From positions 1-39,494 of the forward strand of contig CAYQUO010000023.1 in the NCBI GenBank assembly GCA_964420835.1: a stretch of DNA of 39,494 nucleotides, given 5' to 3'. This DNA is from CAYQUO01 sp964420835 (GTDB taxonomy: Bacteria; Chloroflexota; Anaerolineae; Anaerolineales; Anaerolineaceae). The translations under genes were made by a program, and so were the position numbers. Position 1 is the first letter of the stretch, and the number at the start of each line of letters is the position of its first letter. Below the pieces are notes generated by a model. That model was not told the origin of the DNA, did no database searches, and was given only the letters and a program-made list of their open reading frames with translations. Below, piece by piece: positions 9,364 to 16,440 of this stretch.

Positions 9364-9410
9364 CTCTTTTTTTATTTTCTATTGGGGAAAAATAGAAAAT
9401 AAAAAAAGAG
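9364..9410. repeat. Perfect 20-bp inverted repeat with GGGGAAA loop
   Basis: The arms are CTCTTTTTTTATTTTCTATT (9364-9383) and its exact complement (9391-9410), around a 7-base loop GGGGAAA. The end of the left arm plus the loop make one copy of the repeated TCTATTGGGGA word (9378-9388). On both strands the pyrimidine arm is the 5' one, so there is no T-run after the stem and it is not an ordinary intrinsic terminator. Confidence 0.8.
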
Positions 9411-9433
9411 AGAGCATGATTTCCGTTATAAAT

Positions 9434-9536
9434 CCTAGGTTCGGTGGAATTTTGTATAGTACCTAGGATACCTAGGTAACTTAGTACTAGGGACCTAAGC
9501 TATATTTTCTTTTTCTTTCTTAATACTTAGTACTAG
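9434..9536. repeat. Cluster of CCTAGG and TAGTACTA palindromes
   Basis: CCTAGG occurs at 9434-9439, 9462-9467 and 9471-9476; the last two lie in a tandem TACCTAGG repeat (9460-9467, 9469-9476). The 11-mer CTTAGTACTAG, which contains the palindrome TAGTACTA, is repeated at 9480-9490 and 9526-9536. Such dense palindromes suggest binding sites of a dimeric protein or a recombination site. Confidence 0.6.
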
Positions 9537-9538
9537 TT

Positions 9539-9584
9539 AAATTAAATAATAGTTATATTTTATTATATAACTATTATTTAATTT
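9539..9584. repeat. Perfect 19-bp AT-only inverted repeat
   Basis: Left arm AAATTAAATAATAGTTATA (9539-9557), loop TTTTATTA (9558-9565), exact complementary right arm (9566-9584). It follows the palindrome cluster directly. No T-run follows, so a terminator is unlikely; an extruded cruciform or unwinding element is possible. Confidence 0.7.
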
Positions 9585-9600
9585 GTCTGTTAACCGTATA

Positions 9601-9675
9601 TTCTTTCCTTTTATTCTCTCTCTTTGTGTTACTTTCTCTCTCTGTTTTTCCTTTCTTATTCTTTCTTTTTCTTTT
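9601..9675. other. Pyrimidine tract (75 bases, about 6 purines)
   Basis: The plus strand is almost only T and C, built of TTCTTT and CTCTCT runs. A shorter similar stretch lies at 9504-9521. Strong strand asymmetry of this kind can form triplex DNA or mark an origin or packaging site. If transcribed leftward it would give a purine-rich RNA. No gene is visible in it. Confidence 0.6.
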
Positions 9676-9816
9676 ACGGGGGTTAGATTTTTTATAAGTT
9701 TTAATATCTTTTAATTAATATTAATATTTATTAATTTCTTACAACTTTGAATTATTAATAATTTTTTTTCAACTATATTTCATTTTTAACTAAATTTTCA
9801 ATTAATTATAAAAAAA

Positions 9817-9845
9817 TAGACAGCTAAATTAAATTATGATATAAT
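9817..9845 (+). promoter_or_regulatory. Rightward promoter, extended -10, before the TnpB element
   Basis: TAGACA (9817-9822, five of six -35 bases), 17-base spacer, perfect TATAAT (9840-9845) with TG at 9837-9838. The leader that follows holds two CCCCGC words (9875, 9914) and one TCCCCAATAGA word (9925). Since the inserted element starts about 110 bases downstream, this may be the original promoter of the protease-capsid operon, now separated from it. Confidence 0.6.
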
Positions 9846-9962
9846 CTTGGTAGATGAATGAACTATGTTAAACCCCCCGCTATAACTATTTTTATTCAAC
9901 GTTTCAATAATAACCCCGCAAAACTCCCCAATAGATGAAAAAAAAGAATAGATTTTGAAAAG

Positions 9963-10006
9963 GTCGCCACGCATTCTCGTGACTTTAGTCATGAGTAAGT
10001 GGCGAC
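9963..10006 (+). repeat. Left-end hairpin of the IS element
   Basis: Nested inverted repeats: outer GTCGCCAC (9963-9970) with GTGGCGAC (9999-10006), inner CTCGTGAC (9976-9983) with GTCATGAG (9988-9995) around a TTTA loop, one G-T pair. This resembles the subterminal hairpins recognised by Y1 transposases. Confidence 0.75.
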
Positions 10007-10061
10007 ATATTGACAAATTATAAAAATAATAATATAATATAAATAGGAGGTGAGTTTATCT

Positions 10062-11174
10062 ATGTTAAAAGCATACAAATATCGTTTATACCCTAACGAA
10101 GAACAGAAAACCCAACTATCTAAAACTTTTGGTTGTATTAGATTTGTATATAACTATTATCTCGCAAAGAAGATAGAATTATATAAGACAGAGCAAAAAT
10201 CTATGTCTAAAGTAGATTGTAACAATCATTGTAATAAAGAACTTAAAAACGAATTTGTATGGCTTAAAGAAATAGATAAGTTTGCCTTAACTAATGCTAT
10301 TTATGATTTGGATAATGCTTATCAGAAGTTCTTTAAAGAACATTCTGGATTCCCTAAGTTCAAAAGTAAGAAGTCACATAAGTATAGTTATACAACTAAT
10401 TTTACTAACAACAATATAGAAGTAGATTTTGCTAATAATAAAATAAAACTTCCGAAACTTAAATGGGTAAAATGTAAATTGCATAGGAAGTTTGACGGAA
10501 AAATAAAATCTGCTACTATTAGCCAAACGCCAAGTGGAAAATATTTTGTATCTATTTTGGTTGATATAGAAATAGAACAACTATCACAAAACGATAGCGT
10601 ATATGCTTTTGATTTAGGTTTAAAGGAGTTTTTAGTAGATAATGGTGATAATCATATAGAAGACCCAAAAGCATTATATAAATATGAACAAAAACTTGCG
10701 CAATTACAAAGACAAATAACCAAAAAGAAAAAAGGAAGTAAAAATTGGGATAAACAAAGGATAAAGATAGCAAGATTACATGAAAAGATTAGTAATATCA
10801 GGACTGACTTTCAACATAAATTATCTTCAAAAATTATTAACGAAAACCAAGTGATAATCAGCGAAGATTTAAATGTTAAAGGAATGATACAGAATCCTAA
10901 TCTTGCTAAGAGAATATCAGACGTAGCATGGAGCGAATTTTGCAGACAACTTACTTATAAATCTCAATGGTATGGGCGCATTTATCACAAGATAAGTAGA
11001 TGGTTTGCATCAAGTCAAACTTGTTCCGAATGTGGTGCAGTAAATAAAGAAGTCAAACTATTGTCCATAAGAGAATGGATATGTGATAATTGTGGTACTA
11101 TTCATCAAAGAGACGAAAATGCTGCAAAGAATATAGAGCAAAGAGGGTTAAGGGAATTGGGATTAATAATGTAA
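10062..11174 (+). CDS. tnpB: TnpB, RNA-guided endonuclease of IS200/IS605 element
   Basis: 370 aa. TnpB uses an omega RNA made from the element's right end to cut DNA next to a short motif, which favours retention of the element. All RuvC residues are present: D184 in AFDLGLK, E268 in ISEDLNVKGM and D351 in HQRDENAAKN. A zinc ribbon (CSECG ... CDNCG) lies between the last two. The N-terminus MLKAYKYRLYPNEEQ is typical of the family. I choose ATG 10062 because the GTG at 10050 lies inside the AGGAGGTGA ribosome-binding site. The protein looks full-length and active. Codon use is slightly different from the neighbours (more AAG and GAA), consistent with recent arrival. Confidence 0.95.
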   Translation: MLKAYKYRLYPNEEQKTQLSKTFGCIRFVYNYYLAKKIELYKTEQKSMSKVDCNNHCNKELKNEFVWLKEIDKFALTNAIYDLDNAYQKFFKEHSGFPKFKSKKSHKYSYTTNFTNNNIEVDFANNKIKLPKLKWVKCKLHRKFDGKIKSATISQTPSGKYFVSILVDIEIEQLSQNDSVYAFDLGLKEFLVDNGDNHIEDPKALYKYEQKLAQLQRQITKKKKGSKNWDKQRIKIARLHEKISNIRTDFQHKLSSKIINENQVIISEDLNVKGMIQNPNLAKRISDVAWSEFCRQLTYKSQWYGRIYHKISRWFASSQTCSECGAVNKEVKLLSIREWICDNCGTIHQRDENAAKNIEQRGLRELGLIM

Positions 11175-11301
11175 ATATTATAAACTAGGGTAGGAACTAT
11201 CCGAAGGAACGCCTGTGGAGTTAGTAGGTAACGAGGACAAAGAAGCAGGAAATTTTAATTGTGAGATTAGAAGCACGCGACTTCAGTCGTGTGAGGTTCA
11301 C
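11175..11301 (+). ncRNA. omega RNA (reRNA) region of the TnpB element
   Basis: Directly after tnpB comes a conserved-looking, G-rich non-coding tail ending in the right-end hairpin CACGCGAC-ttca-GTCGTGTG (11274-11293) and GAGGTTCAC. In this family the RNA covers the 3' end of tnpB and this region, and the guide is read from the DNA just past the element, here starting near 11302 (CTAAATATTACTTGAC or shifted by a base). Boundaries are estimated by family analogy. Confidence 0.7.
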
Positions 11302-11311
11302 TAAATATTAC

Positions 11312-11339
11312 TTGACATTGCTTTTTTAACTGATATAAC
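11312..11339 (+). promoter_or_regulatory. Promoter of the protease-capsid-tail operon
   Basis: Consensus TTGACA (11312-11317), 16-base spacer, TATAAC (11334-11339) with TG at 11331-11332 for an extended -10. A TTGGAGGT ribosome-binding site and ATG 11379 follow. It begins about 10 bases after the IS element, so it belongs to the phage and not to the element, and the TnpB guide region would overlap its -35 box. Confidence 0.7.
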
Positions 11340-11378
11340 TTAAATATAACATATATACTTACTTGGAGGTATAATACT

Positions 11379-12881
11379 ATGCCCGACACAATAATTAATA
11401 ATATTGCTAAAGACTTGGTTTGTGATGTTAAATTAGTCGATGCAACAAGTCAAACTGATAATAAAAAGCTATACGAGAACATATACAATAAAACAGTTAA
11501 AGAATTGGAATTATTTCTTGATAAAAATATTCTTGAAACTAAACAAATATTAGTTCTTGTTGATACTGCAACTGTTTACAATAAGCCAAATAAAAATTAC
11601 AGAATATATGAAAAATATAATGGCAGCGATGAATATTTTGGTATTATCGGTGCAAAAAGTTGGTTGGAACCGTTTAATAAACCACTATTAATCGAACATT
11701 TGGATGGTAGTAATTTTTTTGATGGACCCAGTACACCAATTGGAAGAGTGTTATATACTACTGATAATGACAATGTAAATTATGTTGGTTCATATGTAAG
11801 CGATAAGGATGCAATCGATAAAATAAGAGATAAAAGATTTTGGTCAAAATCAGTAGGATTTTATGTCTATAGGCCAAAATGTTCAATATGTGGTTCAGAT
11901 ATTGATATTGAATACGCATATTCAGGTCTAAAATGTACCGGTAATAAACAAAAAGGAAAAGACATCATTCAGCATGAAATTGGAACAAAATATGACAATC
12001 AAGTAGCATATCTTGTATGTAATCAAGTATTCAAAGAAATATCATATGTTTCCAACCCCGCAACTCCAGAATCTAAAACAGAATATTTTAAAATTTATGG
12101 CAGTGATAGTGAGAAAAGCGGGTATAATATAAATAGCATTAGCGATAACGTTAATAAAAATATTATGGTTTACGAATATGACACTATTAAAAAGTTTTAT
12201 ATGCCGGGCAATGATATTAATAATAAAACATCAACAAAAACCCCGGCAAATATAAATGATAACAAAAATGATAAAAATGTAGACGACAATCCTAATAAAG
12301 ATAAAATAGAAAGCGAAAAATCTAATTCTAAAAAGGAGAAAACTAACATGTCAGATATGGAAAAACACGATAATTCAGAATTGTTATCAAAAATAGATAA
12401 TATTCTGAATTCAATAGAAGCTAAAGTTGATTCTTTTGAAGAGAAAATCGTTAAAGCACAGGCAACAATTCAGGAAAAAGACAATGAAATCAAACAATTA
12501 CAAGAGACCGTTAAAATTTTAACTGCCTCAATTGATACACTTAAGGAGGAAAACGGACTGTTTTATAAAACCTCATTAATTGACAAGATTAAAAAATTAA
12601 TTACTGACTTACCTGGATTCGTTGTTCCTGAGGATAGCGTTCTTGAAAAGAAATCAATTGATGAGCTTGAATCGTTTATAACCCTAATTGAATGCCGTTC
12701 TGATTTTTTAACCAAAGAAAAGAACGATAAACAAACAAATGAACCAAAGTCTGAACAGGTGGAACCAAAAATAAAAGACAATGTTAATATTCCGGCTAAA
12801 CAGGAATCGGTTTCAACTGACAAAATTGATCCATTGTTTGTTAAGAGAGTAAAAATTCTAAAGAATAAACAAAATAATTAA
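11379..12881 (+). CDS. Prohead protease fused to scaffold protein
   Basis: 500 aa. The first ~235 residues are a prohead maturation protease: LLIEHLDG with the likely catalytic H107, PIGRV, then WSKSVGF with the likely nucleophile S158, and ISYVSNPATPESK closing the domain as in other phage head proteases. A Cys cluster (C168, C171, C186, C214) suggests a zinc ribbon set into the domain. Residues ~270-320 are a Lys/Asn/Asp-rich linker. Residues 333-500 are the scaffold, with a long coiled coil (about 335-395) and a helical C-terminus. The protease would cut scaffold and capsid N-termini during head maturation. A second start inside the gene gives the scaffold alone. The major capsid gene follows two genes later. 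Confidence 0.8.
   Translation: MPDTIINNIAKDLVCDVKLVDATSQTDNKKLYENIYNKTVKELELFLDKNILETKQILVLVDTATVYNKPNKNYRIYEKYNGSDEYFGIIGAKSWLEPFNKPLLIEHLDGSNFFDGPSTPIGRVLYTTDNDNVNYVGSYVSDKDAIDKIRDKRFWSKSVGFYVYRPKCSICGSDIDIEYAYSGLKCTGNKQKGKDIIQHEIGTKYDNQVAYLVCNQVFKEISYVSNPATPESKTEYFKIYGSDSEKSGYNINSISDNVNKNIMVYEYDTIKKFYMPGNDINNKTSTKTPANINDNKNDKNVDDNPNKDKIESEKSNSKKEKTNMSDMEKHDNSELLSKIDNILNSIEAKVDSFEEKIVKAQATIQEKDNEIKQLQETVKILTASIDTLKEENGLFYKTSLIDKIKKLITDLPGFVVPEDSVLEKKSIDELESFITLIECRSDFLTKEKNDKQTNEPKSEQVEPKIKDNVNIPAKQESVSTDKIDPLFVKRVKILKNKQNN
12348..12881 (+). CDS. Nested scaffold protein (internal start)
   Basis: Inside the protease gene, in the same frame, AAGGAG (12333-12338) is followed after 9 bases by ATG at 12348, codon 324 of the fusion. 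Initiation here gives a 177-aa protein holding only the coiled-coil scaffold part, beginning MSDMEKHDNSELL. Nested scaffold genes inside protease genes are well known (for example lambda C/Nu3) and provide the large excess of scaffold over protease that assembly needs. The box is as good as those of the normal genes here, in an in-frame position at the exact domain border. Confidence 0.75.
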   Translation: MSDMEKHDNSELLSKIDNILNSIEAKVDSFEEKIVKAQATIQEKDNEIKQLQETVKILTASIDTLKEENGLFYKTSLIDKIKKLITDLPGFVVPEDSVLEKKSIDELESFITLIECRSDFLTKEKNDKQTNEPKSEQVEPKIKDNVNIPAKQESVSTDKIDPLFVKRVKILKNKQNN

Positions 12882-12896
12882 TATTAAGGAGATTTT

Positions 12897-14003
12897 ATGA
12901 GCATTTTCATGGAATTTACAAATAGCGAACCAAACAAACCTTTAGGCCCAGGCAGTGGTATTACCATTCGTTCAATACGACATAGTCCTTTGGCCGATGC
13001 TTCAACCATTGTGAGAACACTCCCAGGTGCAGTTATGGGGCATCCTGGACTTCCAATTCAACGTGTTCTAAATACTAATTTACGAAACGAACAACTCGGT
13101 CTTCAGTTACCAGCTGGAACTATTGTTTCAATAGATCCAATAAAAAGTGGAGATATTTATATAGGTAAAGATGTTGACGGAGAAGCATTTAAAATTGATA
13201 GAGATCATTTCTATGGTTATGATGAAACCGTATTAGGTTGGATCAGACCAGCAGCATATACAACTAGTACTGATATTGAGTTTTTGGCTACAAGTTATGA
13301 TGTTGCATTTAATAGGATTTTATGGACCGATGGAACTGCTTTGGAGGCAGGAGTAACAAAAACTTTGACCATTACATCAGATTCTGCAAGGGGAATTGAA
13401 GAATATGCAAAAAGACCAGCTGGTATATTGCTAGGTGATCTATATTTTGATCCTGTTGGTATGTATGCAGCATATGACTTGCCTTTTATCAAAGGATCTG
13501 CAATTGCAACTACTTGTTATATAACTATTCCATATGTAATAAATGATGCAGATTACAAAATGACAACAGATGAAGAAGGATATCAATCTGTATTAGGATT
13601 ATATGCATTTTTGGTTATTCCAGATGCATCAGCTTCATATATTAATGGAGCACTGGTTCAATCTGATAAATATGGAAACTATGTAACAACCACAAATCCA
13701 GTAACATATACTGTTGCGAGCGATGGTGGTGATGATGTTGTTGTTATTTATGATCCTATTACTGTTGGTTCAATAGTTTCATTAGACAATAGGATGCCAA
13801 GACAACTTTTGAATGGTGTACAGGTTGATCCACAATTTGCGTTAACTGGCACATCTACAGGTGGTATATATGGCTATCTGTTTGATTTTGTTAAGAAAAT
13901 AATAGTAGCATCTGGTGTAAAAGCATCTCCAACTGTTGAAGATATCCAGGGATATATTCAGAGCGGGGATTTTGGTCTTGCTACAATTAATGTTAATATT
14001 TAA
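12897..14003 (+). CDS. Head structural protein (decoration-like), unknown family
   Basis: 368 aa, between the protease/scaffold and the major capsid protein. The sequence is mostly beta-type, Gly-, Thr- and Asp-rich, without cysteine clusters or coiled coil. The middle (residues 60-130) reads like a small beta-barrel (PAGTIVSIDP, then DGEAFKIDRDH). The end has a short helix (YLFDFVKKIIVASG). Position and composition suggest an abundant head protein such as a decoration or second capsid protein. An AAGGAG box fixes the ATG at 12897. Unlike most of the window, this gene and the next two abundant structural genes use the repeated GCGGGG word only rarely (one copy at 13963). Confidence 0.6.
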   Translation: MSIFMEFTNSEPNKPLGPGSGITIRSIRHSPLADASTIVRTLPGAVMGHPGLPIQRVLNTNLRNEQLGLQLPAGTIVSIDPIKSGDIYIGKDVDGEAFKIDRDHFYGYDETVLGWIRPAAYTTSTDIEFLATSYDVAFNRILWTDGTALEAGVTKTLTITSDSARGIEEYAKRPAGILLGDLYFDPVGMYAAYDLPFIKGSAIATTCYITIPYVINDADYKMTTDEEGYQSVLGLYAFLVIPDASASYINGALVQSDKYGNYVTTTNPVTYTVASDGGDDVVVIYDPITVGSIVSLDNRMPRQLLNGVQVDPQFALTGTSTGGIYGYLFDFVKKIIVASGVKASPTVEDIQGYIQSGDFGLATINVNI

Positions 14004-14015
14004 GGAGTGAATAAT

Positions 14016-15413
14016 ATGATTAAATATAATCCAATTTTATCAGATACTTTTAAAGAACGTTTTCAGAAAATCAAGGTAGCCGATTTAGCCAAGATTGATG
14101 TTAACAATGAGGAAGATCGAAAAAGAGTGACAGATAAACAAGAAGAGTTTGATGAAAGTGCAAAGTTCGTTAGTGATCTTTGCCATGCAATTGATTCAAA
14201 TGGTTTGATGCCAGATGGTTCATACATAACTCTTAGAGATTTTGTAACATCGAATGAAATTAAACAATTTGTTGAGCCGGTAATTGAAACTTATATCAGA
14301 AATCCTATTTCTCCTGTAACACAGATTGCTAATTTGTTTGATGAGATTCCTGTTGTCAAAGCTGTTGATGTTGACGTCAAATCTTTTGGTAGTTTTGATG
14401 TTGCTGAAGTTGCTGAAGGTGGCACTGTTCCAATGAGAATCTTTGATGTAAACGCAACTGGTGAAAGACTAGCATTGGGTTTCAAAAAATATGGTGTTGG
14501 TATTGGTATGACCCAAGAAGCAATAGATGCTGATAGCTGGGGTTTTCTTTCATACTGGATGCAAGAAGCTAGAAATGCTTTTGCTAGAAATAGAGAAAGA
14601 AAGGCGATGGTTGCACTTGATCTTAAGTCAATTATAATTCAAGATAACAATGGACCATCACAACTCGGCCCAACAAGAGGTAGAGGTATCAGTGGTGCTT
14701 TTAATGGAACATTGTCTCCAGCAGATCTTGCAATGGATCTGGCATGGGCAAACATGAGAGACATTTATTATGATACAATTATGATCAATCCAATGGCATA
14801 TATGATGTTTAAACTCTATTTTACTGAGTCAACTACAAGATTACCATCTGATATTAACTTTTACAAACCAGCTAGAGGTAAAGCTGCTCCTGGTTGGCCA
14901 TATACAAATAACAAATTCTTTAAACGAGGTCCTGGTGCTTTTGGTAATCCTACTATGACTGACCCTCTTGGACTGCTTGAAAATGGTTTTCCAACTCTTG
15001 CTATGTATGGTGCTACATTTGAGGAAGATATATTTGATACTGGTTCTCCAATAAAAATAATTGTTTCTCCATGGGTTCCATATAAAGCAATAACTGACGG
15101 GGATGCAAAGGATAAATACTTAACCAATCTATATTTAATTGATTCTAATAATGTTGGTGCCTTCTTTAATAGATTTGGTCCAAAAGTAACCGAATGGGAT
15201 TCTCCTGCCAATGATGTCAACTTTTGGAAAATAGTTGAGCAATTTGGTATTGGCATATATAATAAAGGCAGTGGTGTTGGTGTAATTAAGAATATCGTTA
15301 TTGATTCCAGCTACGATGTTAATTTTACATATAACATCACAACTGAACCAGCAGCTTATCCTGCATACGCTGGTGGCGATCCTGATGATATGTTTACTGG
15401 ATTGTTTGCTTAG
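14016..15413 (+). CDS. Major capsid protein
   Basis: 465 aa. It forms the icosahedral shell. Position after protease/scaffold, length and composition fit a HK97-fold capsid protein: a helical N-terminus that may be trimmed by the protease, then a region around residues 95-160 with ETYIRNPISPVTQIANLFDE and FGSFDVAEVAEGG, reminiscent of the start of the mature shell domain, and a long helix with WMQEARNAFARNRERKAM typical of the spine helix. I choose ATG 14016 because the GTG at 14007 overlaps the AAGGAG box (14002-14007). Codons are well adapted (few rare words), consistent with high expression. A GC-rich hairpin follows the gene. Confidence 0.8.
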   Translation: MIKYNPILSDTFKERFQKIKVADLAKIDVNNEEDRKRVTDKQEEFDESAKFVSDLCHAIDSNGLMPDGSYITLRDFVTSNEIKQFVEPVIETYIRNPISPVTQIANLFDEIPVVKAVDVDVKSFGSFDVAEVAEGGTVPMRIFDVNATGERLALGFKKYGVGIGMTQEAIDADSWGFLSYWMQEARNAFARNRERKAMVALDLKSIIIQDNNGPSQLGPTRGRGISGAFNGTLSPADLAMDLAWANMRDIYYDTIMINPMAYMMFKLYFTESTTRLPSDINFYKPARGKAAPGWPYTNNKFFKRGPGAFGNPTMTDPLGLLENGFPTLAMYGATFEEDIFDTGSPIKIIVSPWVPYKAITDGDAKDKYLTNLYLIDSNNVGAFFNRFGPKVTEWDSPANDVNFWKIVEQFGIGIYNKGSGVGVIKNIVIDSSYDVNFTYNITTEPAAYPAYAGGDPDDMFTGLFA

Positions 15414-15431
15414 TATACGAATAAATTAATC

Positions 15432-15465
15432 AAGGACAGCGGGGTTAGAGCCCCGCTTGATCCTT
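15432..15465 (+). terminator. GC hairpin after the capsid gene
   Basis: AGCGGGG (15438-15444) pairs with CCCCGCT (15451-15457) around TTAGAG, extended by AAGGA (15432-15436) with TCCTT (15461-15465). It is followed only by TTAATT, a poor T-run. It may be a leaky terminator or an mRNA 3' stabiliser that sets capsid level above the genes downstream. Each arm of the stem is a GCGGGG word. Confidence 0.55.
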
Positions 15466-15504
15466 TAATTATGGTAATTAAATCAATTCTAAGGATGGTT
15501 AAAA

Positions 15505-16425
15505 ATGAGTAAAGAAAAAATTGTTAACGGAAATGAGCAAAAAGAAAAAACCGAAAACATTAGCACTGACGAACAGCATCAATTGGGGAAAATTAAAAAT
15601 GAAGCTGATAATAATGCCAGTGTTAAAGCAGCTAATCAAATTGAAACAAAAGACAATTTAGACTCTAGTACTGTAAATGAAACTGGTTCTAATAAAAAAG
15701 AGAATAAAAAAACTAAGGTATATGATGTTAAATTATCCCTGCAAAATGGTGCAATACGATGGGAAAAACGAAATGTTGTATTAACTAAAAAGAATCCTAC
15801 TGCTATAGTTAAATCAGACGATATTGTGCTTTATGAAATAATAAATGCCGGGGTCAGGGGAATGGTTGATAATGACATTCTCATTAACGATAAACCGGTT
15901 ACATTTTATTTAAATAAGCTATTAAACAAGAATATACCAGATGAATTTCACGTAAAATTAAACGATCACTCTTTATATTTTAGAGTTGGAGACGTGGTTT
16001 TATCTAGGATTGGCGGGAATAAAATAGATCATGTGTTTAAAAAAACAGATCCCAATCTAATGACAATTATTAAAGGGTTACTTTTAAAAGAAATAGTAAT
16101 TGTTAAGCCAAAAGAAAAGATTGAAGAACCCAAAGAAGTTGAAGATATTAAAGATGTAATAAACGTTGAAAATGCTAAAGTCGAAATATGTGGCATAATA
16201 AACGATATGTTTATATCTAGGGAATTATCATCTTCTGTAATTGAACGCATTTTTAATAATTATTCAGATATAATAGATTTGAAAGAATTTCTGCCAACAG
16301 TAATTCTTGCCGAATTTGAGAGAGCAAAAGAACTCACTAAAGAAAATGATATCCCAATTATTGAAAAACTCTATAATGAGACAATGAAAGAATTTGATAA
16401 GATAATAAATAAAATATCTAAATAA
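15505..16425 (+). CDS. Hypothetical head or neck protein with disordered N-terminus
   Basis: 306 aa. Residues 1-70 are low-complexity, rich in Lys, Glu, Asn, Ser and Thr, and probably disordered. Residues 70-195 look like a mixed alpha/beta domain (VYDVKLSLQNGAIRWEKRNV, later SLYFRVGDVVLSRIGG). After a KEKIEEPKEVEDIKDV linker comes a helical C-terminal domain (220-306). I do not recognise a family. It follows the capsid gene and its hairpin and precedes the connector genes, so a capsid-associated or head-completion role is the natural guess. An AAGGATGG box about 8 bases before the ATG supports the start. Confidence 0.6.
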   Translation: MSKEKIVNGNEQKEKTENISTDEQHQLGKIKNEADNNASVKAANQIETKDNLDSSTVNETGSNKKENKKTKVYDVKLSLQNGAIRWEKRNVVLTKKNPTAIVKSDDIVLYEIINAGVRGMVDNDILINDKPVTFYLNKLLNKNIPDEFHVKLNDHSLYFRVGDVVLSRIGGNKIDHVFKKTDPNLMTIIKGLLLKEIVIVKPKEKIEEPKEVEDIKDVINVENAKVEICGIINDMFISRELSSSVIERIFNNYSDIIDLKEFLPTVILAEFERAKELTKENDIPIIEKLYNETMKEFDKIINKISK

Positions 16426-16440
16426 ACATATGGAAAGGCA

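Larger units (their letters stand above)
8952..9816. other. Non-coding, repeat-rich kilobase (origin- or control-like)
   Basis: No convincing gene is found on either strand here, which is exceptional in an otherwise densely coded phage. From left to right it holds an AT-rich stretch (8952-9170), phased GTTAA/TTAAC repeats (9178-9288), a perfect 20-bp hairpin (9364-9410), clustered CCTAGG and TAGTACTA palindromes (9434-9536), an AT-only perfect hairpin (9539-9584), a 75-base pyrimidine tract (9601-9675) and a second AT-rich stretch up to the promoter at 9817. Phased repeats next to an AT-rich region and a DNA-binding-protein gene recall replication origins. A structured RNA or a packaging site are alternatives. 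Confidence 0.5.
9963..11301 (+). mobile_element. IS200/IS605-type element, TnpB only
   Basis: A left-end hairpin (9963-10006), a tnpB gene and a right-end hairpin ending in GTGAGGTTCAC (11291-11301) form a complete element of the TnpB-only kind. No tnpA transposase is present, so movement would need a TnpA in trans. No target duplication is expected for this family and none is seen. The exact left boundary is uncertain by several bases. It sits between the non-coding kilobase and the protease gene, in a leader, and interrupts no open frame. Both hairpins share the GACTT(T/C)AGTC core. Confidence 0.8.

Noticed and set aside
9364..9410. The 20-bp hairpin as an intrinsic terminator
   Set aside because: The T-run lies in the 5' arm on both strands and no T-run follows the stem.
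9834..10016. Leftward 60-codon frame across the left end of the IS element
   Set aside because: It crosses the element's left boundary and the hairpin; no ribosome box.
10050..10061. GTG 10050 as the TnpB start
   Set aside because: It is part of AGGAGGTGA, the ribosome box itself; ATG 10062 begins the typical TnpB N-terminus.
9963..11301. A Y1 transposase (tnpA) partner for the element
   Set aside because: No open frame beside tnpB shows the HUH or catalytic Tyr motifs, so the element is treated as TnpB-only.
14007..14015. GTG 14007 as the major capsid start
   Set aside because: It overlaps the AAGGAG ribosome box; ATG 14016 has normal spacing.
14861..15256. Leftward open frame of about 130 codons inside the capsid gene
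   Set aside because: Antisense shadow of a well-supported capsid gene with no ribosome box.
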